DNA of 64,000 nt from Agapanthus africanus (taxonomy: Eukaryota; Streptophyta; Magnoliopsida; Asparagales; Amaryllidaceae): assembly GCA_030015575.1 (NCBI GenBank), contig CM057344.1:186389044-186453043 (forward strand), written 5' to 3'. The position numbers were made by a program, and so were the translations under genes. This document shows positions 21,596 through 32,904 of the stretch, one piece after another; position 1 is the stretch's first letter; each line of letters opens with the position of its first letter. The notes below the pieces were generated by a model. That model did not search any database, was not told the DNA's origin, and saw only the letters and a program-made list of their open reading frames with translations.

Positions 21596-24500
21596 ATGGA
21601 CAACGAACATCAGAGGAGGCACGAGAATATGGACCTAGAGTCCATATTTCTTCATACAAAAGAACTGTATGGAGAGCAGTCTCATATCGCAAGATACGAA
21701 GTGTCGAAGAAGTTGTTTTCGGCAAGGTTGGCCGTCGGATCATCGGTAGCGGAACACGTGCTTAAGATGATTGGCTACATAGAGGTGCTCGCGGACCTTG
21801 GGACCACGTTGGAGAATGAACTCTATACTGATTTGATTCTCCAGTCCCTTCCTTCCACTTACGCCCAGTTTATCCTTAACTTCAACATGCAAGGAAAGGA
21901 GGTTGAACTTTCCGAACTTCTGAACATGTTGAGGAGTGTTGAGGGCACCCTACAGAAAAGTAGGGAGACATCCACTTTGTTTGTAGGAGGATCTTCCTCT
22001 TCTAGATCCAGGGCGAAAGCCAAGGGTAAGAAGAAGAAAGCTCCCGCCAAACCAAGAGGCGGTGTCGGTAAAGTGGATACGAAGGGAAAAGGAAAAGCAA
22101 CAAAGATAGCGGGAAAGCTGGTGGGGAAGGAAGAATGCTTCTATTGTCACAAAAGTGGTCACTGGAAACAGGATTGCAAGGCTTGGAAGGCCAGAACACA
22201 GGATTTAAAGCGAGTTGCAGCTTCAGCTTCAGGTGTGTATGTTATTGAAAACTGTCTATCAATAAACTCTACATCCTGGGTATTGGATACCGGATCAGGA
22301 TCTCATATCTGTAATTCTTTGCAGGCGTTGAGAAAGCGTAGAGTTTTGAAGGCAGGTGACATGACCCTCAGAGTTGCAAACGGTGCTAGCATGGATGCTG
22401 AGGCTGTGGGGGACTATCACTTGGGATTGTCGGATGAACACTTTTTGGTTTTGCGTAGTTGTTATTATGTACCAAATGCAACCTGTAATATCATTTCTGT
22501 ATCTTTATTATCTAAAGAAGGTTATGAATTTGCATTTGTAAGTAATGTAGTGAACATTCACCTTAATCAAGTTTTGATTGGGTCAGGTACATTGAACAAC
22601 GGTATATACGTGTTAAACCAACCACAGATTTTCAATGTCCAGAATACACACAAAAGAAAGTCTCCAGAAATCAATAAAACTTTCTTATGGCATTGTAGAC
22701 TGGGTCACATCAATGAGAGAAGGTTGACTAAGTTACATACAGAAGGATATTTGGATCCGTTCAAATATCAATCGTATGCAACTTGTCAATCTTGTCTCAA
22801 AGGAAAGATGACAAAGACTCCGTTCACTGGACACGGAGTAAGAGCGAGCGAGCTCTTGGGACTCGTACACAGCGACGTGTGCGATCCAATGTCTACACAT
22901 GCACGAAGCGGTTATTCTTACTTCATTACTTTTACGGATGACTTTTCAAGGTACGGTTATGTCTTCTTAATGAAACATAAATCCGAGGCTTTTGAAAAAT
23001 TCCAGGAATATAAGAATGAAGTAGAAAAACAAACAGGCAAAAGTATCAAGGCACTGAGATCTGATCGAGGTGGTGAATACTTGAGTGCCGAGTTCCTGGG
23101 TTACTTAAAAGAGAATGGGATTCTCTCTCAGCTTACTCCTCCATACACTCCGCAACATAACGGTGTATCGGAGAGACCGAACCGAACCCTATTGGATATG
23201 GTACGGTCCATGATGAGTAACGCTGAGTTGCCGCGATCGTTTTGGGGATATGCACTAGAATCAGCTGCATTCCTTTTGAACCGAGTTCCAACTAAGACTG
23301 TGCCTACTACACCATATCAGATGTGGTGTGGGAAGAGACCCTATCTTAATCACATTAAGACATGGGGATGTCCAGCTTTTGTAAAAAAGCAGCATGCGGA
23401 CAAGCTCGAGACACGCTCAGTACAGTGCAAGTTTGTGGGATATCCAAAGAACTCCAAGGGATATTTTTTCTATTGCGAAGAGGAACAAAAGGTATTTGTT
23501 TCTCGCCATGCCCACTTTCTAGAACACCAGTTCATAGAAAAAGAATTAAGTGGGAGCGCAATAGAACTGGAAGAAATTCCAGAACCACGAGCTATTACTG
23601 AAAGCTTAGTAGAACCAGAGGGTTCGAAAGATCAGGACATTCCCACGCCACTCCGCAGGTGTAGTAAGCAGTCTCATCCGCCCGAGAGATACTACGGTTT
23701 TCTCATTGACGGGGATAGAGAAGATTGCATCATAGATTTTGATGAGCCTACTAGCTTCCAGCAAGCCATTCAGAGCGTCGACTCGGTAAAATGGCTGGAT
23801 GCAATGCGGACCGAAATGGAGTCCATGTACACCAACAAAGTATGGACGTTGGACATTGCTCCAGATGGGGTAAAACCCGTAGGATGCAAGTGGATCTTCA
23901 AAAGGAAGATTGGTGTAGATGGACAGGTTGAAACCTATAAAACTAGACTGGTAGCAAAGGGTTTTCGTCAGCGACCTAGTTTGGACTATGACGAAACCTT
24001 TTCTCCAGTAGCTATGCTGAAATCCATTCGGATCCTTCTTGCCATTGCTGCCTTCCACGATTATGAGATTTGGCAGATGGACGTAAAGACAGCTTTTCTA
24101 AATGGACATTTAGAGGAGTGTGTCTATATGGACCAGCCAGAGGGTTTCATTCAGAGTGGGAGCAGCGGAAAGGTGTGCAAGTTGCTTAAGTCCATTTATG
24201 GACTAAAGCAGGCATCGTGGAGTTGGAACATCTGTTTTGATGAGACGGTCAAGGAATTTGGCTTTATCAAAAATCCAGATGAACCATGCATCTATTGTAG
24301 ATTTGTAGCGAGAACTGTAGTATTCCTCGTTTTATACGTGGATGACATTCTCTTAATAGGAAATGACATTCCTATGCTACAATCTGTCAAGGGGTTCTTG
24401 TCACACAGGTTCTCCATGAAAGACCTGGGTGATGCCTCATACATTCTGGGTATCCGGATCTACCGTGACAGATCCAAGAGGATATTAGGACTTTCGCAGT

Positions 24501-25321
24501 TCAGGTACATCGACACCATACTGAAGAGATTCAGTATGGAAGATTCCAAGCGCGGTAATCTACCGGCTTGTCACGGGATCACCCTCTCTAAAGAGATGTC
24601 TCCCAAGACTGATTTGGAGAGGGATCGCATGTCTATTATACCCTACGCTTCTGCGGTAGGCTCTATAATGTATGCGATGTTGTGTACCAGACCGGATGTG
24701 GCTTATGCACTGAGTGTGGTAACCAGGTATCAGTCAAACCCTGGGGAGAAACATTGGATAGCGGTAAAGAACATTCTCAAGTACCTGAGAAGGACTAAGG
24801 AGATGTTCTTGGTGTATGGCGGAAAAGACCTCCAGATTGAGGCCTTTGCTGACACCAGCTTCCAGAGTGACAAGGATGATTCCAAGTCCATGTCGGGCTT
24901 TGTCTTTACCCTCAATGGAGGGGCGGTGTGTTGGAAGAGCTCCAAACAGGAAACCGTTGCTGACTCGACTATGGAAGCGGAATATATCGCTGCATCTGAT
25001 GCCGCAAAAGAAGCTGTCTGGATGAGGAAGTTCTTGAGAGAACTTCAGGTGGTTCCGTCCATTGTTGACCCAATACCTCTGTATTGCGACAACAACGGGG
25101 CTATAGCTTTAGCGAAGGAACCCAGGTCCCATCAGAAATCCAGACACATCTTAAGGCGGTATCACCTGATCAGGGAGATCGTGAATCGCCAGGAGATCGA
25201 GGTTCGGAGGGTTGCTTCAGAAGATAACACAGCAGATCCATTCACCAAGGTCTTGCCCCAGACTCAGTTCGAGCGGCTGATCGAGATGATAGGACTTCGA
25301 TACGCTAGTACATGGCCTTAG
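21596..25321 (+). CDS. CopA Gag-Pol polyprotein (copia), lacking gag N-terminus
   Basis: A 1241-residue open frame; a full copia Gag-Pol is usually ~1300 or more, and the missing ~75 residues are in the broken gag start. Domains in order: rest of the gag capsid region (1-125); Lys-rich stretch (139-175); zinc knuckle C181-C184-H189-C194; protease DTG at 231-233; GAG-pre zinc region H366, H371, C397, C400; integrase D427, D490, E526 with 35 residues between the last two; linker (640-720); RT with D829 and YVDD 914-917; RNase H D1086, E1127/E1129, D1165. It would be cut by its own protease in the virus-like particle. Unusual substitutions are D430 (normally Gly in DVCGPM) and P528 (normally Arg in SERRNRT). 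The Met at 21596 is internal to gag and probably not a natural start. Confidence 0.93.
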   Translation: MDNEHQRRHENMDLESIFLHTKELYGEQSHIARYEVSKKLFSARLAVGSSVAEHVLKMIGYIEVLADLGTTLENELYTDLILQSLPSTYAQFILNFNMQGKEVELSELLNMLRSVEGTLQKSRETSTLFVGGSSSSRSRAKAKGKKKKAPAKPRGGVGKVDTKGKGKATKIAGKLVGKEECFYCHKSGHWKQDCKAWKARTQDLKRVAASASGVYVIENCLSINSTSWVLDTGSGSHICNSLQALRKRRVLKAGDMTLRVANGASMDAEAVGDYHLGLSDEHFLVLRSCYYVPNATCNIISVSLLSKEGYEFAFVSNVVNIHLNQVLIGSGTLNNGIYVLNQPQIFNVQNTHKRKSPEINKTFLWHCRLGHINERRLTKLHTEGYLDPFKYQSYATCQSCLKGKMTKTPFTGHGVRASELLGLVHSDVCDPMSTHARSGYSYFITFTDDFSRYGYVFLMKHKSEAFEKFQEYKNEVEKQTGKSIKALRSDRGGEYLSAEFLGYLKENGILSQLTPPYTPQHNGVSERPNRTLLDMVRSMMSNAELPRSFWGYALESAAFLLNRVPTKTVPTTPYQMWCGKRPYLNHIKTWGCPAFVKKQHADKLETRSVQCKFVGYPKNSKGYFFYCEEEQKVFVSRHAHFLEHQFIEKELSGSAIELEEIPEPRAITESLVEPEGSKDQDIPTPLRRCSKQSHPPERYYGFLIDGDREDCIIDFDEPTSFQQAIQSVDSVKWLDAMRTEMESMYTNKVWTLDIAPDGVKPVGCKWIFKRKIGVDGQVETYKTRLVAKGFRQRPSLDYDETFSPVAMLKSIRILLAIAAFHDYEIWQMDVKTAFLNGHLEECVYMDQPEGFIQSGSSGKVCKLLKSIYGLKQASWSWNICFDETVKEFGFIKNPDEPCIYCRFVARTVVFLVLYVDDILLIGNDIPMLQSVKGFLSHRFSMKDLGDASYILGIRIYRDRSKRILGLSQFRYIDTILKRFSMEDSKRGNLPACHGITLSKEMSPKTDLERDRMSIIPYASAVGSIMYAMLCTRPDVAYALSVVTRYQSNPGEKHWIAVKNILKYLRRTKEMFLVYGGKDLQIEAFADTSFQSDKDDSKSMSGFVFTLNGGAVCWKSSKQETVADSTMEAEYIAASDAAKEAVWMRKFLRELQVVPSIVDPIPLYCDNNGAIALAKEPRSHQKSRHILRRYHLIREIVNRQEIEVRRVASEDNTADPFTKVLPQTQFERLIEMIGLRYASTWP

Positions 25322-25335
25322 TGCAAGTGGGAGAT
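25322..25335 (+). other. CopA polypurine tract
   Basis: TGCAAGTGGGAGAT directly before the 3' LTR start TGTTAGTG; plus-strand DNA synthesis primes here. Confidence 0.92.
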
Positions 25336-27370
25336 TGTTAGTGTATATGCCCTAGAGGCCATTACTGTATCATACTAGTTTGTATATTACTTGATGGAAG
25401 CTTGGGATATTCACAGTTGTATATACAATCTTGCTCGAAATGGTAGTATGCTACTTGGTTTGTCTCTGCTTTAATATGTGCATGTGTTTCTTTTAGCATA
25501 TTGCTGATATACATATTAGTAGAGCCCTCAGGATCTTTGCTTGATTACCAGCGTTGTGATGGCGCTCACACTCGTGGGAGCTGGGTAATCCATAAGCACA
25601 TCCTTATACTGGTCCCTAGTCATTGGACTATCGAGACAGGGCATCGATACTCCGGAGTAGACTAGCGTATGCGCTTCTCATCCCAGCGTGGGAGACGGTC
25701 TGTCCCACAGCCGTCAGTACGTCGTACTTGAGATAGTATGCGGGTGCTCGTTAGGTTACGAGTACACTGGACAGGACTCGTCGGGAACTGTTGGTTGGTA
25801 TTATACCTATCGTCAGTTATCAGTTCCCAGGTGACATGAGTACATCTTAGTCCGCTGACTTGACACTGTCACTTCGCCTCGAGTGTGTTCCCACTGCACT
25901 TTGATTACTACCCTGCCACGGCTCAAAGGAGTCGTGCAAACAGGTAGTTTTTGGGTGCAGTCCCAAAGCACTTGGAGGCAGTGACGGTTAGACAGGATTC
26001 GTCTCTCCCGGTATTGGGGGTTGACATCGCGCTGTGTCCAGGAGAGCCATTACACGAGTAGTCCCTGGCCAGGGCAAGCGAGATATACTGGTAGATTTCC
26101 AGTGTTATCTCAGGGTGTTCTGGGCTACACTCCGACACGACTTGTACCGCTATTAGGGGACTGACGTTCACCGCCCCCCTAGGCCCGCCATGCGATGTAT
26201 CAGACGAACAGACCGGACTGTACGGAGATTGTCACATACAGGCTCAGTAGGAGTTCAGATGGGGTTCACCTCGTCAGTCTTCTTATCGACATCTACCTGG
26301 GGACCGTTACGTACAGCTAGTGCCGCTTGCGGTCTGTGGTTAAACCCACTGCCAGCGTAGTGTCGAGTCTTTAGAGTCCCACACAGAGAGCTATTCGCCT
26401 TTAGGCAAAATGAGTAGAGGTCGCATGGTTTTGCGACAGGGTTCGTTCACATCCGCGCACTTGCTGTCCGGACATCTTATACTAGCGGGCTTTGGTTTAA
26501 GCTGGATCCTAGTATATGATTTGGGATTGGTTTTTTTCTCTTTGTATTCGTGTTCCTCGGATCACGAATACGGGTGCGTATGCACAGTTGCTTGAGACAG
26601 AGGGAGAGGACTTTGATTAGGGTTAATGACTATTGTCATTTTATTAACCCTAATGCTTATGTGTGTATTATGGTTAATTGATATTAGTTTAAATAATTGT
26701 GCATGGTTATGGTTGTTGACCATTTGACCTCCTTGACTTGTTGACCTTGGTTGACACTTTGACTATCATCATTTCATTTGGAAGATGCTCTTTGATCCTT
26801 ACAATTTGCATTAAAAAAGAAATGATAATGGTCATGTCTTGATTAAGCCATGACAATTATATTACTAATTATCTAATTAAAATAATACACACATATATGT
26901 GAGAATGGTTTATTTTATTCTCATTCTATCATTCATTTTCTCTCTCTTGTTCTTCCTCTCCCTCAAGCTCTCCCCTCTCATGTGTTGAGAAACACTTGAG
27001 CTTGAGAAAAACCCTTTCTTGATAATCTCTACTCTCATCTAGGGTTCTAGAATTAGCACTTCTTGCACCCTAGTTACTTCTAGTTTGGAGTTGAAGCCAA
27101 AGGTTGAGGCTTTCGGGTGGATCTTTCTTCGACGTGAGAAGACGACAAAGGTGACCTCTTTCCACTACTCCAAGGAGCAAGGAGAGAAGGACATAAAGCC
27201 CTAGGTATAACCTTTCTAACACTTAGCTAGTTTCTAGTTAGCTTTAGCTTGTTTTTGTTTAGCAAAGATCCTTCTTTGTCTAGTCCATGTTGCCTAAGTT
27301 GATAAAAATCAGATTTTTATTCCGTTTTCCGCCTCCCCGTAAGTACCGGGGTGGGCAACGTGGACTTACA
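25336..27370 (+). mobile_element. CopA 3' LTR
   Basis: 2035 bp, TGTTAGTG to ACTTACA, nearly identical to the 5' LTR. The main indel is a ~10-base stretch around 26460 missing here and present at about 18375. The polyprotein stop lies 17 bases upstream of this LTR. Confidence 0.95.
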
Positions 27371-27375
27371 AAGTT
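27371..27375. repeat. CopA target duplication, right (AAGTT)
   Basis: Right-hand copy; the CopD LTR resumes here as AAGTTCAGACCCC, matching TGTCAGACCCC in the CopC LTR at about 11055. Confidence 0.7.
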
Positions 27376-28806
27376 CAGACCCCAGTAACTTGATAAGTCA
27401 TGCCAATGTATGGCTCATAACAGTTCGAGAAACTACTAATAACTCTTACCAGCAAATCCCACCCGCCCTGGCCAGAGACTTCCTGTTATAGCCAATAAAG
27501 CATAGCGCAACATCAACTCCCTATACCAGGAGAGACGAAACCCCTCCTATCACTCACTGTCTCCATGTGACTCGGGATTGTACCCAAAATTCACCTGTTT
27601 GCACGACTCCTTTGATCCATGGTAGGTAGGAAATCAAAGCACAGTGGGAACCACACAAAACACTATGGCGATCTCAGGTCTGCAAACTAATCTGTACAAG
27701 TGTCACCAGAGAACTGCTATTTGATGATAGGTATGGTACCATCTAGGAGTTCTCGGCGAGTCCTGTTCGGTGTACCCATTCTCTAATGAGCACATGTGTA
27801 CAATCTTTGATGTCAAACACCAATGGTTATGGAATCAACCATCACCCCATACAAGGTAAAGAAATGTACACACTGGTCTACTCTAGAATATCGATGCCCT
27901 GTCTCGATATTCTCTCGACTAGGAACTGTTAAAGGATGTGCTTGCGGACTACACATGCCCCACTAGCATGATCTACATCATAATCCTGGTAGTCAAGCCT
28001 ACTTCCTAGGGGCTTTATCAACATATATCAGAGAGAGAGAATAATCTTCTCTATATATAATGCAAATGCCCTTGGTTAGAGATCCACCCTTCATAATTTT
28101 TCTTGAAAAATAGAAAAAATAAGAAAAATTCTCGCCTCTCAAGCCCTCCACATCATCTCTCAAGCACTGCACGTCATCTCTCTCTCTCTCCTAAAAAACA
28201 ATTAATTGTTTATTTAAAACCTTTCATATCATCTCTCCCAATATATACATATATATATATCCATCTGCATTTCATCTCTTTCCTAAAATTATTTATCTAG
28301 AACTTTCCATATCATCTCTTCCAATATATACATTTATCTCTTCTATATAAATCTAGAATTTTCCATATCATCTCTCCCTATATATATATATATATATATA
28401 TATAATTCAAATACCCTTTGCATAGAGGTCCACCCCTCTTCTTTTTTTCTCGGAAAAAAGAATAAAGGAGAAAAATCCTACATTTTCAAGCCTACATCAT
28501 CAAAAAAGCCTCCAGATATTCTAGAAATATCCACATCTCTCTCTCTTCTCCTAAAAAAAATTTAATTTTTTAATTATCATCAAAGAAACCTCCACACCTC
28601 TCTCTTCTGGCAAAAAAATCAATTTTTTAATTAACACGTGCAACGCACGTGCACAAAATCTAGTAATAATAATATAAGTATACATGTTAAGGTGAAGTGC
28701 CACCAAATTACATACTATCATGTCGAGCAAGAAAGTCCTCTATATATATGTCCAAGCGTCCACTATAGTATACAATAATGGCCTTTAGGGCATACATATA
28801 CTAACA
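27376..28806 (-). mobile_element. CopD 5' LTR, start side
   Basis: The remainder of the CopD LTR. On the minus strand the LTR starts TGTTAGTATATGTATGCCC at 28806. It is interrupted by the Helitron-like insertion 28045-28663. Without insertions the whole CopD LTR is about 2.3 kb, in line with the other families here. Confidence 0.82.
28045..28663 (+). mobile_element. Helitron-like non-autonomous insertion
   Basis: The 3' end shows the Helitron signature: CACGTGC-AAC-GCACGTG (28635-28651, 7-bp stem), eight bases, then CTAG at 28660-28663, followed by T. The proposed 5' end is TC at 28045, preceded by A, which gives the A/T insertion site expected for Helitrons. Comparison with the CopC LTR places the insertion between ATCAACATATAT and ATACATGTTAAG. 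There is no Rep-helicase coding. Inside, the 5'-terminal ~95 bases are repeated in diverged form at about 28375-28475, and a unit around TTCCATATCATCTCTCCC recurs three times (28220-28385). The 3' end is more certain than the 5' end. Confidence 0.68.
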
Positions 28807-28866
28807 GTTATGTTGTATCGTAATATCTTCAAATTTAGATATAAATATATATATATATATATATAT

Positions 28867-28924
28867 TGTAGGATATATATGCCCTAGAGGCCATTAGTAC
28901 TATGTATATGTATGTATGTATATG

Positions 28925-28955
<31 letters not shown>

Positions 28956-30826
28956 GACAAACTTGCTCAAAATGATAGTATGCTGTCTGGTTTAACTTTA
29001 TCTTAACATGTGAGTATGTTCTACTTGTTAATGCGAACTACTTATACATGTTGATAAAGCCCATACGATATGCTTGACTACCAGCGTTATGATGGCGGTC
29101 ATACTTGTGAGAGCTGGGTAGTCTATAAGCATATCCTTAAAAGTGTCCCCAGTCATAGGAATATCGAGACAGGGCATCGATATTCCAAAGTAGACTGGTG
29201 TATACATTTCTAAACCCCGACAAGGTCGATGGTTAGTCTCACGGCCATTGGTATGTTTCACCTAAGATTGTATACAGGTGATCACTGTGGGTAGCTACAC
29301 TGGACGGACTCGCCGAGAACTGCTATATGGTATTATACCTAACGTCAGATGGCAGTTCTCATGTGGCATGTGTACAGGTACTCTATAGACCTATGATCAT
29401 CATTTGTCTCGTGTGAGTTCCCACTGTGCTTTGACTAATACCTTACCACGGCTCAAAGGAGTCATGCAAACAGGTTTTAGTTAAGTACAGTCCCAAGCAA
29501 CATGGAAGCGGTGAGTGATTGTTAGGGAGTCGTCTCTCCAGGTATAGGGAGTCAATATCGTATTATGTTTGGTTGGTCAACGCCATAAGCCCCTGGCTAG
29601 GGCAGTTGAGAATTATTGATAGTTAGATCAGTGATTTGTTGGATGGTATTGAGCCATACCAGCATGACATATCAGGGTTAGTAGGGGTCTGACATTAACC
29701 GCCCCCTAGACCCGGTTTGCAACACTCTCAGAAGAACATATCGAACTGTACGGATATTGTCACGGTTAGACTCAGTAGGAGTTCATATGAGTTTGCTCAT
29801 CGGCCTTCCTTTTCGACAGGTACCTGGGTAGCCGTTTCGTACAACTAGCACCGCTGACGTGCTTGTGGTTAAACCCACTGTCAGCGTACAGTCGAGTCTT
29901 TAAAGTCCCACATAGAAGGTTTCTCTGGTTCAAGCGAAACGATATGGAGGCTATATGTTTATACGTGCAGGGTTCCGATTGATTGCGTGTACTAGTTGCG
30001 CGTAATTTAATCGGACGGTTTTTAATATTGGCGGGTTTAGGATCAAGCTGGTTCATTAAATCAGATATTGATTTAATGTTAATAATTTTTTTAGTGGTGT
30101 TATTCTATCTCTTGAGTATTCGTATTTTGATACGAATACGGGTATATATACGGTAGAAAGTATTTTGTATTTATACAAAATACATTCTAGAAGGGGACAC
30201 CTCATAATATGGATTTTTCTATTTATTGACAAATAGAAAATAAGGTGTAAAGGAAGCATGGCATGGGGGATGGTTTGGGCATTTATTGCCATCACTATTG
30301 AAGTATGGCTAGATTTTTTAAAAGAAAAGAAAAGGCTTAATATTATGATTTAGTGGCCATTCTTCATGGTTAATAGTTTTTCTTGAGCTCATTATTGAGT
30401 TGCATCCTCTCTCTTGCCTCTTTGCTTCCACCTCTTCAGAAAACCCTAACATTCTCATGAGTTAAGAAACAAGGGTTTTGAAAAAGAAAACTCACCACTA
30501 ATCATCTCCACTCATTTTTGACTAGCTAGATTAGCAAACTAGTTAGTTGAGTTTCTTTCATTTGAAAGTTGTAGTTTGAACCTAGGAACTTCGGGTGGAT
30601 CATCTAGGATCCAGGAGACTGGTGATCAAACTACACCGAAGACCCAGAAAGAGCTTAAGAAGAGAATTCAAGACCCGAAGGACACGAATCCGATAAGTAT
30701 AAAATTCTAACACGGTAGAATAATTACCTTTGTAGTTTTGCTAGTTAGGGTTTTGTGGTAGATCATTCTTAAAAGTCTTTCTTGCATGCTCACAAAATTC
30801 GATTTTTGAAATTCCGCTTCACTACA
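28867..30826 (+). mobile_element. Angela-like LTR with decayed primer site
   Basis: A 1960-bp LTR starting TGTAGGATATATATGCCC and ending CGCTTCACTACA, with the shared blocks AGTATGCTGTCTGG and GACAGGGCATCGATA (29167-29181). No 5-bp duplication is visible at the ends. Immediately after it, CCTGATAGAGC (30829-30839) resembles a damaged tRNA-iMet primer site, so this is better read as a 5' LTR whose interior was replaced by a microsatellite than as a solo LTR. It lies 60 bases beyond the end of CopD, after an AT-repeat. Confidence 0.82.
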
Positions 30827-30828
30827 AA

Positions 30829-30839
30829 CCTGATAGAGC
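30829..30839 (+). other. Degenerate tRNA-iMet primer site
   Basis: CCTGATAGAGC two bases after an LTR end, compared with TGGTATCAGAGC in CopB. The following bases also resemble the CopB leader start. The match is imperfect. Confidence 0.4.
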
Positions 30840-30854
30840 ATGAGAATTAGACTT

Positions 30855-31165
30855 ATAGATATATACGTATATATATACGTATATACGTATATACGTATAT
30901 ATATATACGTATATACGTATATACGTATATATATATATACGTATATACGTATATATATTGGTATATACGTTTATGTGTATATATATACGTATATATATAT
31001 GTATATACGTATATATATATACGTATATATATGTATATACGTATATGTATATATATATATATAAATAGCGTATATATACATATATATACGTATATATATA
31101 TACGCTATATATACATATATACATATACATATATACATATATATATAGCGTATATACATATAGGT
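30855..31165. repeat. (TATACG)n / (TA)n microsatellite
   Basis: About 310 bases of TATA and TATACGTA units, with several TATACGTATA palindromes. Open frames on both strands are rich in Tyr, Ile and Val only because of the repeat. Confidence 0.95.
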
Positions 31166-32904
31166 CAAGGATAAGAAAGCTGGAACTAAGGACATACCTT
31201 CCTACAAGTATACTATTATTGCTTGTAGTACCCTAGAACCCTATTAGTTAGATATACATATCTAAAATCTACGTAATATAAGTATAACTATATATCCTAA
31301 TTCTACGGTTTCGGGGTGCTATACGCCATCCACCCGACTTCCCCCGTAAATATACATCTACTCACTGATTACGCCTTGCTCTAGTCTATATCGACGGATG
31401 TCTTGCCCTCCTTCGTCGTCCCGGAAGTCCACGCGCTTGTACCTACAAATCAAGTTCATAACCAAAATCTAATGAAAACCCAAATCGAATTCCATAGAAA
31501 TCCATATCTAAAACCGATACGACAAGTGAAAGGCACATAGGTTAGAACCTATGGTAAACGCGTGCTAAAACAACAAAACAATCCCCAACGTTGACATACA
31601 AACATCAAACGACCGAGTCAAAACTCAAATATCAAAAACCAAGTTTCAAATGTCGGAAAGCATCGACAGAAAACAAGTAAAATGACTCCAAATTCTATCC
31701 AAGGTGAAATTAAACTTCTTTTCATGTAGGATAGGTTTAGTTATCTAATGAGTGAGCTACAGACCAAGTTTCAGACCCTAACTTCAAAATTGGGAGGAAA
31801 ATTGCGGCCAAATTGAATAAAACAGCGGCCTCAACATGAGGGTTTGGGCTCGAGTTTCTAAGGTGGCTTCCTATGTGTCTACACATCTCATTGTATCTAC
31901 TAATAAATTTTCAGAATTCTAGAGTCATCCCATATTCCGTTTGAACATCAAAAGGCAATGAAAAACTGATGTCGGAAAATTCTAAGTTCGACTTTGAACA
32001 TTCTAAACTCATTTTAATCCAGGCCACCATCACTACTAGGCCACTAGTCACTCTCTATATCCTCCACTACAAGTTTTATCCACTAAAGATCACCCTAGAA
32101 AATTCTAAGTTCATAAAACATGTTTATATTAACTCTAAACTAGTTGTGAAGGTAAGAAAACCTTAAAACTTAACAAAGGGTGGGTGTTTTATCTTGAATA
32201 GCAACTCAAGAAAATTCCTAGATGGTCCAAAGTGCTCAAAATAAGCACTTGATCCCACCATGGGGTGAAGGATGAGATAAAGAACAATTTTTGTGAAGGT
32301 GATATGAGGTTTTGATGAAGTTTTGGAGGTGGTGCAAGGTGGTAGAGAGGTGAAGAAGAGGAAGAAAGAGGAGATAGAGAAGAGAGAGAAGGTGAAGAGA
32401 AGGTGATTAAAATCAAGAAAATGGATGGTTGTAGAACCATAACTCTCTCACTCTCTCTCTCTCTCTCTCTCCAACCATACCTCCTTGTCCCCTCTCACAA
32501 ATTCTATTCTATTTTTCTTTCCTTTTCTTTTTCTTATCTTTTCTTTTAAAACAAATTCAAAAAGAAGAAAAAGATGAAGCCATGGTATAAGATACGAACA
32601 AATATTACAAAATGGAATGTTGCATGTCATGATATATAAACATGGTTTAATATATAATTAGTGAAATATTAGTGAAGTTTAATATCAACTTAAGTAAAAA
32701 TAATTATATATTAATTCATAAAAAGACAAATCAATCAAATGCTTCCATAAATGATAATTCATTTTAAAATTCCAATTATTTTCAAAATTATATGTATATA
32801 ATTATACCATTGCATTAAAACTAAATTCCATATTTTTATAATCTTCATAAAATGTATTATTTTATTATTTAAATTCAAAAAATAATAGTTTATATTTTCT
32901 GAAA
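31166..32904 (-). other. Unassigned, probably chromovirus-type LTR remnant
   Basis: No gene is visible. The stretch 31310-31450 (CTATACGCCATCCACCC, then CCTTCGTCGTCCCGG) looks like parts of plant chromovirus LTRs in minus orientation, but I cannot set the ends. A CT microsatellite is at 32447-32472. The open frames here lack any recognised motif. Confidence 0.35.
32447..32472. repeat. (CT)n microsatellite
   Basis: A short CT run within an otherwise unassigned stretch. Confidence 0.9.

Larger units (their letters stand above)
17247..27370 (+). mobile_element. CopA: nearly intact Angela-like Ty1/copia element
   Basis: A complete 10,124-bp LTR retrotransposon with LTRs of 2045 and 2035 bp, primer site, ~2-kb leader, gag-pol and polypurine tract. 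It lies inside the CopD 5' LTR, whose halves join cleanly when it is removed. LTRs begin TGT(T/C)AGTGTATATGCCC and end GTGGACTTACA. The start resembles the Angela/BARE LTR start (known for that lineage: TG...ATGCCCTAGAGGC). The LTRs differ at only a handful of sites plus a ~10-base indel near 18375, so insertion was recent. Gag is broken near its start (see 21372-21560), so this copy is probably not self-sufficient. Confidence 0.96.
11826..28806 (-). mobile_element. CopD: oldest copia element, leader-side half
   Basis: A minus-strand copia element interrupted by CopC on its pol side and by CopA (17247-27370) and a Helitron-like insertion (28045-28663) in its 5' LTR. Visible parts are integrase (11826-12608), protease and a deleted gag (12605-13165), leader (13166-15743), a mutated primer site (15745-15755), and the 5' LTR in two blocks. 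The rest of pol and the 3' LTR must lie left of the window, beyond CopC. GTTAT (28807-28811) would be its target duplication. Confidence 0.85.

Noticed and set aside
23606-24058. 150-codon minus-strand open frame
   Set aside because: Antisense shadow of the CopA integrase-RT coding region.
30822-31195. Three open frames on both strands, up to 102 codons
   Set aside because: Translation of the TATACG/TA microsatellite.
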